This document shows, piece by piece, positions 48,201-60,200 of a stretch of 64,000 bases of DNA. This stretch comes from Triatoma infestans (Eukaryota > Arthropoda > Insecta > Hemiptera > Reduviidae), in assembly GCA_011037195.1 (NCBI GenBank), contig JAAEAF010000099.1:62001-126000 (forward strand), in the 5' to 3' direction. The notes beneath the pieces were generated by a model that had not been told where the DNA came from, did not search any database, and was given only the letters and a program-made list of their open reading frames with translations. Both the position numbers and the translations under genes were made by a program. Position 1 is the stretch's first letter. Every line of letters begins with the position of its first letter.

Positions 48201-51200
48201 TAGCACCTAAAAGAAGTATCAATACAACGCTATTTTTCTTTTTCGTGTTATGCTGATTGTATGTAAAAAGAAATAAATCAACCGGTTTCACAATCCTAAT
48301 ATTTCCTCTTACAGCAGTAAGAAAAAAGTAAGACTAGTGATAATGATTTTAAAAGAAGTCTTGGTGTCGAATATCTCTAATACTGATATACATTTAAACT
48401 CTGCGAGTTTCTGTTGTCATGTTATATTATCAGGCATACAAAGAAACAAGCACGCGGGCTCACGATGGAGAGAAAGAAAGAACTATTCTCCAAAACCATT
48501 TATTTCTCAAAACATGTATATATCAGAATCTCAAAACATGTAGTTTGATTGAAACCTTAAATCAATGGGATACTTCCTCTTAAACAATAGGAGAAAATTA
48601 AACATTTTAATATCTACATTCTTTACAAACTGATGTAGTGACTGATTTACTTACGGTTTTTGGAGATACATTGATAAAATCCTTTTTTTCATTAATATAC
48701 CTAGCTAATCCATAGAAGTACATTGCTATTTGATAAGATAAAGGATTGTATGATAAATTATTAAAAAATTGTTCACACATTCCAGATTCCTTAACAGAAA
48801 GAACAAAACTCAATCCTAAAGCTGTGTCATCGAAAATACAACATTTTGCACATTCCAGCAACACTGAAACAAAACATATAATTTTAATAAATAGTATCGA
48901 ATAAAATCATTTTAAAAGAAAAAAAATCTTGAGTGTGACTCACACCACTTTCTCTTACAACTATTCATACATTTCTAAATAACAAACTTCGAATTTTTAC
49001 TAAATATTCAGTGGCAGCGTTATGTCACCTCTTATCTCGGAAAAAAGTTTCATACAAAAGTGACTAGGCATTGTATAATCAGCAAGTATAAAAAAAAAAC
49101 ACTGGTTACGTTATCGAAAAAATTGCCGAAAACTAAAAAACATTCAAACTCGGAATTTTAGAGACATACGGAATTTCCATCATTGACATTATACGTGTGT
49201 AAAACCCTGACATTTTAGAGGGAATTCTAACATCACCCCTTTCCCAAAACCTCTCTAAAATGAAGTTTTCCAGAAAAATATTTCATATAAACTTGAAAGA
49301 TCTATATGATGTAATAGGCATACGAAGATAAAAAAATCGTTGGAGCCATTTTCGAGAAAAAGTAAAAAATTGGAAAATCCATGCGGTAAAGTAATATAGT
49401 ATTCTAATTGAGGAATTTCGACAAATCCTTCCGGATACCATCATGGCTATACCCAAACAGAATGTAAAGTCCGAACTTACTAGCAGTAATAGAAAGTAAA
49501 ATAATAATAACAATAAATACTTACTTTGATTCAAACTAGAATGTACGATTTCATCTTCTGATGGTTTTTCAGAGAATAGCAACTTAAAGAAGTATTCGGT
49601 TATTTCAAATGGAAAACTATAATTAGATTCCTTTGGATTTTTTTGTATCAAATTATTTCCACTCACATGATTTTTAATCTTCAATCTAAACGAATATTAA
49701 CAATGCATTTGCTCATTTGCTGATTGGGATAAAGAATTCTATATAATACAAATTAGAGTTTTAGGTTCGTTATATAGAATCCCTCTTTGACCATTATTTA
49801 TCCATCTCGAGGATTAGGGAACCAAATTGACCCCAAATCAGAAAAATTTGTTCTTCTTTATTGGCTATTTTGCACCTTTTTTATTTTACTGATATTAGCA
49901 GACTGGAATTACAATAAATCTGGCAACTCATTCACTAGAGGGATTCAATAGTCACATTATATTAAATAATGTAAAATAATTACGTAATATAAAAAACTGT
50001 ACAATAAAAGTTTACGATATATTAAATAATGCAGACAAAAGTTAGTTGACAAAAAGTTCCAGTGTCAGTTTTCTTTATTTGTTTTGCGATTAATGAAGAT
50101 TTGAAATTGCAAGGTAGGATATGTAAACGAAAAGCAGTAAATGTAAAATTCTAACCACCTATATAATAATAATAAAAAAATCGTATTTCTTATATTCTTT
50201 AAAAAGAAAAATCGCAGCAAGTTCAAACTTGAAATTCCCTTGATCAGGGATCTGATTCAAATATCAATTATTCGATTTACTATTTCTTTTCTTTTTTTTC
50301 AGATTTTCTAAAAACTAGTTTCAATGACTTTCTCTAAACTCCGACATAATATCTACACCCATTTTGGCCTATCAATTTTATTTGAATCATTTGTCCCAGA
50401 AATATAAAAGTGACATTTTATTTGAAACTTTTTTGGGAAAATTTTACCGGGAATCTTTGCTAACAAATATGTACCCTCTATACTTATGTACGTATGTTAG
50501 GGCAACTAAGTAAAAATTTACAAGTGTACAGAAAATTTATCAATTTTTTAATTGTATTAACTGCCGTAAGTCAAAGAGTATGAGTATTTTACTCCAATTT
50601 TTCTTTTTTCTGGCCGGGTTTTACATGTTCATCCATCATGGAGTTTCGTTTAACCAAACTGCGTATGTTGTCTTTATTTTTCCCAAAAAGACATTCTAAT
50701 CTCAAAAAGTAAATAGACACTCAAATAATTAGGTATTAAATGACAGAAAAAAAAGGACGGACTAATTGTTAATTTTTTTTTAACTAACTTTTGTTTACAC
50801 TATTTAATAAAAACGCAATAATTTTGGATTGCCTAATACATGATAATATGCATTCATTAATGTTTCAATAGCGTTGCATGAAGTTTCCTTTCAAAACATC
50901 ATGTACTATTTTTTTATGAGATACATCTATCACAAGTTCTCACCTAGCAAAAGTAATTACAATCTTACTTGTCCTCCAATAGTGAATGTTGAGTAACTTG
51001 TAAATTCACTGCTATTAATTTTTGAATGAAATGTAGTTCTGATGTTAAGTCTAGACCCTCCTAATAAATAAACAAACATTTTCAATAAAAATTAAGTTTT
51101 AAAAAATCAAGCAAAAAAGCTAAATTAGTAAATCACTATACCACTTCAGTTTCAGGCTGAATTCCAATATTTTGAAAAGCACTCTTTAACTTTTCAAAAG

Positions 51201-54200
51201 TTACCTCTCTTTCCAAACTTTTTCTAAACAAAAATTGAAATATTTAAATTGAAAATAAATATTGTATTGAATCAAGACTAACGATGCTTCTTAAACCATA
51301 CATACCTGATTTCATTGATTGCATAACAAGACATAGATGGACAGTGTAAATATGCAAACTCGATTAGTTTTAGTTTAAATTCATTTTGTTTAAATTCTCT
51401 ACATGTTCCAAGTTTCAGACATATGTCCCAACAATCCACACATACATGAGTTATAAGATTATCGCACAGTTCAGCACATAGATTATAACTTCCCTTCTGT
51501 GAAGGTAAAAAAAGAAACAATAAAATAACCTTTAGTGGATTGAAACATAAATAATGAGGTATCCCGTAAGCCTGGAGTGGGAAATCACAAAACAGTCTCA
51601 TACGATAATTCTAACATAGAATTTCCTTTTCAAATTTGTAATTTTTATTATATATTAGGTATTGCAACCATAATTACGTGATTCAACCGTACATTGTATT
51701 GAAATGATATTTTAGAGAAAAGCCTAAAGTCAAAGCTCCCCTAAAGTAAATTTTCCAGGAAAATGTTTCAATTAAAAGTGATGAGTCTACACTTGAATAC
51801 TTATTGAATATGTGGATGGGTCCGCTATCCTGGATAACATCTGGTATTTTATCCGTCGTAGCATGCATATTGATTATATTCCTGACCGGTTTCGGATTTT
51901 CATCCATCGTCAGAGCAAATTCACCAAGTTCGTGTAAAGAGTTCACTTCCACGCAATGTTTCTGTTACACTCACACTTGATGGTTTTCAGGAACAAAAGG
52001 AATATGCATGCTACGACGGATAAAACACCGCTTGTATACTTAGTAGATGTTTGAAGAAAATATGAAAGAGCAGAAAATTATAAAAACCAGAAACAATTCA
52101 GTATATTAAACAGATTCTGGCCGAAATTTTCTTGTCGTTTACCGAACCCATTGTGGTAATTGTCCAGACATATATCTTCAATTATTTGAAACATTCTTCT
52201 GGGGGGGAGGGATTTGTTTTTAGTGGATTTAGGAGAGCTGAAACATTAGGTTTATCTCTTAACTGAACAAGCAGTATTCTGGCTTGAAAGCAGCGTTGTT
52301 ATGCGGTTTGCATTATAACCATTAGGTTACCTTGTCCTAAAACAAACGTGTAATGTACTGCTCTCCACCACCTACATTGTTATAAACAACTATATCAAAG
52401 ACATTTTCCGTTACCAAACAAACAAACTGTATGTTTACCAAAAATTAAGTGTTTACAAAATTTTGTCAACTAAAATGTAACAATTGCAATAATAAAACGT
52501 CGTAAAAGTACTTTAGACCAAGCTTTTGTTTTTACTATTATTTTGTGACATCTTTATGCAAACATGTAAGAAATCGAAATTACCTTAAAAGATTCCTCAG
52601 CTAGTCGGATATTAATGATTGAATATCTTTTAGCACTATTCCCATCACAGATCCAAAGTTTACAGGCAAGTTTATACAATGTTTGAACATTTTTATAAGC
52701 ATTTGTATTTTTCTCTAATACACACTCAATCAACTTCATTCTATCTTCACAATTTCGAACTATTAAAAGAAAAGGAAATACGAATTAAAAGAAACAGTAT
52801 AGAAAAACTAAGAATTATTACTATAGATAGATAGATCAGTACGATCTCACCAGGATTATAGGAAAGCTTAAACCAACAAAACGCCAAGATGCTAAACCTC
52901 AAAAGGGGTTTTATGTAGATCTGTTAACCGAACCATTTGTATTCGTTAATTTCTGCTAATCACGGAATCTTCCCTAAAGTGTTAAAGCTAAATAAAATGA
53001 TTTTCGTTCACAAAAAAGAAACCAAAACTGTTCCTGGGAGTTGTTGTTCAATAATTGTGATAACTTCTACATCCAAAGTTGTGAGCATGTAGAACAGCTT
53101 ATGTTCCTTGGACGAAAAAACCTAGATATATAAAGCATTTGTAGAATGTATGAAAGGCTTGACCACTTTAGCTACCTGTTTAGTTAAAACAGATATAATC
53201 TACTAGTCAATAAGGGTAAAGAGATATCGCATCAGCTATTCCCAATCTCGAACATGTGGTTGAGAAACATGCTGGATAATATCAGGGTTGTTTAAATTAC
53301 TAATTCTGATCATAAGACTTTTGATTGTGTTTTACATACGACTTCTACTGGCCAAATTTGAAAATTTAGGACATAAAAGAACATGATCTACTTTTTAAAA
53401 AAATGTTAAAGGAAGAAAGCAGAAAATAGTCTTCAATAGAAAAAAAGTTTCATAAAAACTCTTTAACAGGGTGTTCCTCGTGGTTCAATGCCTTCTATTA
53501 ACTTTTTCTTACTCCTAGAAGAGGAATTATTGTTTAATTATTGTATGTTTTCACCGGAAATACATGTTTTGAGGTCCCCTGAGCACGAAATAATGTTTTC
53601 AACGAATAATGTTGTACGATGTATGGTTTGTTTTTAACAGAGGGTGCTCCACACGAGTCCGCTCAGGTATACAAGTATAATCTCTATCACCTGTTTTTAA
53701 GGCCGGCCCAACTAATTATTGTTGCAATTTTAAACAAAGTATGTGTTTTGTGTTTGTGAACAAAATATCTCAAAAACGAAAACTCACAGGAACCTCAAAC
53801 TTAGCTGCTATGGTGCCACCACCGTATCAGACACGAAGGTTTCGGGCAAAATTCAACAACAAAGTGCGACTTTATTGAATGATTTTTTTTTTTTAGTTTT
53901 CGTGATTTTCTCAAACGACTCGGAACGATTTTCTGTAAACGCGAATACTCTCTAAGGACATAAATCCTATCACTTTTATTTGAAACATTTTCCCAGAGAA
54001 ACTGATTTCTGGGGGTTCTAGGGGAACAGTAGCGTGATGCTTTCTTCTAAAGTACCACCCAGTACGATGTATGGTTTTATCACCTACAAAATATTGACAC
54101 CCATTAGAAGCATTGATAGAATTCCAAACTTAAAGAAAATCAATTAATCAACAAACTAAACAAGCTTTGTTTGTTTTTAACAGAGGGTGCTCCACACGAG

Positions 54201-57200
54201 TCCGCTCAGGTATACAAGTATAATCTCTATCACCTGTTTTTAAGGCCGGCCCAACTAATTATTGTTGCAATTTTAAAGCAAATTTTTTAATTAAATTGTA
54301 TTAATTGGACTAAGAGAAAGTCACGTGAGTGTTTTACACCAGATTTTTCCGTATAACGGTCAACAGCTCGTCCGAAAATACTGGTGTCCAAACAAAACAG
54401 TTTGCCGGTAACTCTTCAGTTCTGAGAAATGATGATGAAGTGCTTAGGCAAGGTAGCTTATTTTGAACAAGATAGCTGCTTGGTTAGAAGTAATTATTTC
54501 ATTTTGAATAGGGATAAAATGAGTTAGGTACATGGGTTTTCCTAGGGTAAGACTAGCTTGGATCTCTATTGATTTGAGACTTTCTTGAGCGAATCTTAAG
54601 CGAAACTAATAAGGAAACTCAATACGTGAACCACCTTATGCATAAGATTAGTAGAGAAGAGAGCTGGGAGATGTTCAGGATTGTGCACTTCGGACTGTTC
54701 CAACCTCGTCTTTTTAACGGCACTGTCCTTTGGAGTACTTGTCGGCGCAGCAAGAGGGTTTTCAAGATTCTGAAAAGACTTGAAGTATAAATCCCAGACC
54801 AGAGAAAAACGCCCACTTCCTGCCGCTTTTTAATAGGTTGGGAGTGATGTATCTCATCTGTGTTGTATATATAGATGCGTCACTTTCATGAATCGAAGGA
54901 GAATTCTGCTTCTGGCGAGGGTGTGACCAGGATCTTGCCTACGGGTTGAACCTAGTCCATGACCAACCGAGATAGATAAGATTGGAGAAGCCATGATATT
55001 AAGGAAATCTCCTTCTACAACCCGTAATCTTCCAAAATTACATCATACAGAAAACAGGAGTTTGAATGAACTTCTGACAAACAATTATACTTCGGAAAAG
55101 AGAACTATTTTACGATGAAACAAAAAATTTGTTGGTTTATCGACCAATTCAAGGTAAAAAAAAACAAAAAAAAAGTAGTTTTTAATAATTAAAAAGTTCG
55201 ACGTTTCGGCAAACATTGTTTGCCTTCTTCAGGAACAATACAAAAAAAGAAAAATTATAACACAAAATAAAAACAATACATAAATGTGATTACTGTGGGA
55301 CTGCTAAGTCTGTAATGAACGGGTGTATATTGTAAGGCTGACAGCCGGGAGAAAGGAGGTACCGTTACGTATGGACCGTTATGTGTGGGGAAAGTTATGT
55401 ATGGAGTGGGGGTATTAATTACACTTTTTTTCAGGATTTTTTAAGCGAACAGAGGATATAATTGTAATGGGAAGAAATTAAATCCATGTCTTTTTTATGA
55501 TTAACGGGGTTGGATTGGAGATGGATGTGTATGGACTCAGTAAGGAGTCGCTTGGTGTAATTGGGCTGGGTAACGAGGATAGATGGATTATAGAAATCAA
55601 AAGTATGGTTTAAGGATAGAGCGTGCTTGGAAAGTGCTGTACTGTCTATTTTCTTGGAAGTAATGTCGTATTTTGCTGTTTGAGTCTTTTGTATAAGTAT
55701 TGTGAACTTTCTCCTACATAGGATGCATTGCAATTGGAAGTAGTGCATTTCAAGTTATAGACCGTGTGTGTTTTGTTGGTTATGGAAATAGGATCTTTAA
55801 GTTTGGAATAGAAATTGTAAAGTTTGTTCGAAGTGGTGAAGCCTGTGGTGAGATTGGGAATGTGTTTCTTAAGGGATTTGTTGATTTTCTGCGAGAGAGA
55901 ATTGATATGTGTGAGGGACCTATAGATGGGTGGGTTATTGCTAAGATTTTGACTGGGTAACCTATGTACGGATATTGATGAAGAGGAATTTTTAATGATT
56001 TTGTTTATGATATGGGGAGGTACCCGTTGGAGGCGAGGATATCCCTAGATTTTATAAGGTTTTTCTTGTGAAAAGGAGGATGAGAAAGAGAGATAGCCCG
56101 GTGAACCAGATTTTTGGCTGCGTTAAATTTTTGGTGGAAAGGGTGGTTAGAGAGATAGTGGAGCAGGCGTCCGGAGTAAGTAGGTTTGGTGTACCAATCG
56201 TAAGTCAAGGTATTGTCGGGTTCCGTATAATGAGTGTGTCAAGGAAAGGTAGTCTGTTGTTATGTTCTTTTTCAATAGTGAATTGTAGTTTGTTGTTTGG
56301 GTAGGAGTTGAAATGCTGAAGAATCTTTGATGTATCCGTTGGGTTGACGACAAGGAAAAGATCATCAACATATTTAAAAATATAAGAAATAGAGGAGCCA
56401 AGAGTTGGAAGGACTTTATCTAAAAGGTCGTTCATAATAATGTTGGCTAGACAAGGAGCAAGACAACTGCCCATGGCCAAGCCGTTCTTTTGCAGATAAA
56501 AGCGCTCTTGGAAGACAAAATATCTTGATTTGCAGCACAGGTCAAGTGTTTCAATAAAAAGATCTCGTGGGATAATCGTGTGAGGATGAATTGCTGGCCA
56601 GTTGAGAGAAACTAATGAGATAACCAGGTCAATTGGAGGTGACATCAAGAGAGATCAAGATGTACTGGGGGGGGGGGATTGTTATGTGTTTTATTTTCTC
56701 AATGAAATCAAAGGAATTTTTGACTTCCTAAGTGTTTTGGGAACTAACAGGTTGAAGAGCGGGAAGAATGAATTTACTGAGATTGGAAGAGGGGCTATTA
56801 ATGGAGGAGATGATGGGACGAATAGGACAAAGAGGCTTATGAATTTTGGGCAGTCCATAGGCACGGGTATGTGTGCTATGATGGTTGATAAGTCTGTAAT
56901 AAGTGTTTGCATCAATGTGGCCCAGATTTTTCAATTTCTTTATGTGATGGTTGAATAAGTTTTGCTGCTTAGAAGTGATGTCTCTGTCCAAAAGGGAGTA
57001 AGTATTAGGGTCGGAAATAAGGTTAGTCATTTTGTCAATGTAATCATGTTTGTCCATAATGATAGTGGAGTTGCCTTTGTGACGATTATGTCGTCATGGT
57101 GAGACTGTATAAACTGTTTAGTGGAGGAGAGGTCATGAAAGAACCTTTTTGGAAGAGATGTGGTCTGGATATGCTATTATTTTTGTCTAAGTAGGTAGAC

Positions 57201-60200
57201 ATGATGTTGACCATTTCTAGTCTAAGGCAGTCTTTGTTGTCGTCTGAGATGTCAGTATCCGTAGGATGTATTCAGTGTCGATGATAAGGTTGGAGATGCT
57301 ATGTTTAGGAGAACGGTTGGGGAGGTTAAAGTTAGGGCCAAGGCTTAGGATTTTTTGGACATCATTGGGAATGGTGATGGAGGAAATATTTTTCAACCAA
57401 GAAGGTTCAGAGATGGTATAATTATCGAAAACAGTGGTACTTACAATGCGGGTGAATTTTCTGTGTCGAAACGTCGAATTTTTTAATTATTAAAAACAAT
57501 TAAAAATTACTTTTTTTGTTTTTTTTTACCTTGAATTGGAAGCCAACAAATTTTTTGTTTCATCTTACAACTAACGGCCAACAAAGAAAATCATCAGAAC
57601 TATTTTACATTATAAATGTTATGTCGCTTTTGTTAAATATTTATTACTAGGCTATCTATAGAGACTCTGTAATGTCCCTAGTCCAAAATAAATAAAAAAC
57701 TTACTTTGTATTGGCAATAAATTAACGCCGAATTCTGATAAGAGTCGAACAGCCAAAATAAGATCTAATTCTCTCTTAACTTCTTCTTGTTCTTCTTTGA
57801 TTAAATGAAGACATTCTCTTTATGAACACAAATAAAAAATATAAATTTTAATTATAACTCTTTTTTTTGTTGATAGAAGTGGCCACTGCACTGCGACTTC
57901 CATGGTCTATTGTGCTATGTCCCTTGGAGCCACTGGCTGGCCAACGCACCCTCTCAGATGCTGCATGCGAGCATCTCGCCTACAGCTCACCCACTAGATT
58001 GAGGCTTCTTAGGAATCGCAATAGTCTGGAGGGCTTTAGAAGCAATATATTCTCTTCATCTTTCTGGTAACTACCCAGGCTCCTAAATTTTCTCTGAGTG
58101 GCAGCCTCGCAGTCTGTGAGAAGATGTATCGGTGTTTTCTTTCCCCCCACATAATCTGCACATGCTATCACTCTCCAAATCCCAGGTTTTCTCTGAGCCT
58201 ACAGTGCCCTGTAAGGGAACTCGTAAGATTGCAGAGCTTGTTCTTACTGAGACCAATGCATGTCTCGATTTTTTTTGGGTGTAATCTCCCAAGCAGATCT
58301 TTGCCTGCCTCAGGTCCGGGAAGGTGTTTCAGGGTTGCGACCTCCACACCTCCTCCTTTTTCTTAAGTGCCCCTATAAGATACTGGTCGGTGACCCCACA
58401 AAAGGTTCAAGCACCAAGAGTGGGATGCAGCGAATCTCTTTGCCAGAGCATCGGCCATCTGACTTCCTTCAACGCCCGCATGCCCTGGCATCCAAAGGTG
58501 ACTTTATTCCTCCTGCCCAGGTCATTGAGTTTGCCTGAGCATTCTCAAACCAACTAGAGCTGATAACATAAGAACTCAGCGCTCTAATGGCTGCCTGCCT
58601 ATCGGAAAGGATAACTACCTCCTGATTCCGATATCCCCTATCTAGGTTAAAGTGGACACATCTTTCAATTGCCTATATTTCCGCCCGAAGATGCTGGGAA
58701 AGCTTCCCATGAATTCTGAGTGTTTGGTTCTTGGCCCCAGGTCTCTCGAGGGTCTTAGACCCGTCTGCATACCATTTAATAGCATGCTCTATGATACTTG
58801 CTACGGCGGATTCGCTGTTTCACTCCTTCTTGGTACTTAGCTTTGAAGAAAAATGTTTACGAAGCTGTGTCTCTCTTAATCATAGCGTCTCTAGGGTGGT
58901 GCCAGGTAGGGGGCCCTGTAGATAAGAATGGCCATTCGTTAGTACCGGGGACCCTACATTTACTATGCCCTTCCTATGAATTCTGAGGAGAGCCCCCTTC
59001 GCTGCTCTCTCTACCGTCAGGTGCAGAGGTGACAGATTGAGGATAACTTCAATCCCAGGTGTGGGACATGTCCTCATGGCCCATGCCATGCATATGCCTG
59101 CAAGTCGCTGCACCCTGCCAGATATATCTGGACGCTGCTACCTTGGTCTTATTATACCCCACCACTGTACCATGGGTGATCATAGGTCTCACCATCATGG
59201 TATACATCTACCGTAGGATACTCGGAAGGCATCGCCAATATTTGCCCGCCATCCTCCCACACACTAGGAGGGCTCTACTGGCATTACTTACAACTACCTC
59301 AATATTTCTATTCATAAGGGTTGCTAGGTATTTAACCTCCTTTTTCCATTCTAGGTCTGCTCCGGCTAGTCGGATCTTTTAATTTACATCTATAACATTA
59401 ATTATAATAATAATTATAATATTATAACATTTACAACAGAAATGTAGCTAGGTCACTAAGTTTGCAATGTTAATATTCATAATCAATTTTTAATTTCCCT
59501 TTGCTGTTAAAAGAAGTATTGCGGTGTGTTAAGTTTAAATGGGAATACAAGTTTTGAGGCCCCTCTATACAGAAAAAAACAAAAAAATTGAAGGATGGTC
59601 TCTGGGTGTGTATCAACATATATTTTAAAAAAGAAAAATCAAACTTTAAATTTCGCTTATTGATTAATAAGCTTTCAGGCTTCCGCGGCCATTATTATGT
59701 AAAGCACTTAAATCTTCGGGGTTGAGACCGCGTCTATAGTTTGTTGTAAACGATGTTTCGCCCATATTACAATAGGCTCCTTCAGGATAGAGTCGCCACT
59801 AAAGCTGAAACAACTGTGCTGTTTCAGACTGTAGAGTGTTTTACATCTAATTTAATCTTTCGATAAAAATTCATTGTCCAAAAGTGGACTTCATTAGTGA
59901 ATGGTTTTTCCAGATTTTTGGAAGAAATAAATATATAAACTTTTCTTAAGCACTCTTAAGTGCTGTTTCATTACAAGTACGGTTCTACCAACTATATAAC
60001 GTTAAGGTCCATTACATACATTGTTAAATTCCAAGTTTCAAGAAAATCGATTAAACGGAAATGTCACAAACTCAGAATCAAATTCTAAGCTTTTCAGAAT
60101 GTTCTAGAATAAGCACTAACGATGTTCTTAAAACTTGGAAGGCTAGCAGCATTACCTATTATGAAACATTTTTTAGGAAGAATTGAATTTACGTGGTTTC

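Larger units (their letters stand above)
55114..57595 (-). mobile_element. Penelope-like element with 13-bp target duplication
   Basis: About 2.5 kb on the minus strand. A perfect 13-bp duplication AGAACTATTTTAC flanks it (55101-55113 and 57596-57608). Inverse terminal segments lie at 55114-55208 (starting GATGAAACAAAAAATTTG) and 57471-57564. The element carries Penelope RT and a GIY-YIG-type endonuclease, both frameshifted. One end holds a hammerhead-like motif. It is in the NBAS intron between exons 52759-52584 and 57817-57705, in the same orientation as NBAS. Confidence 0.88.
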
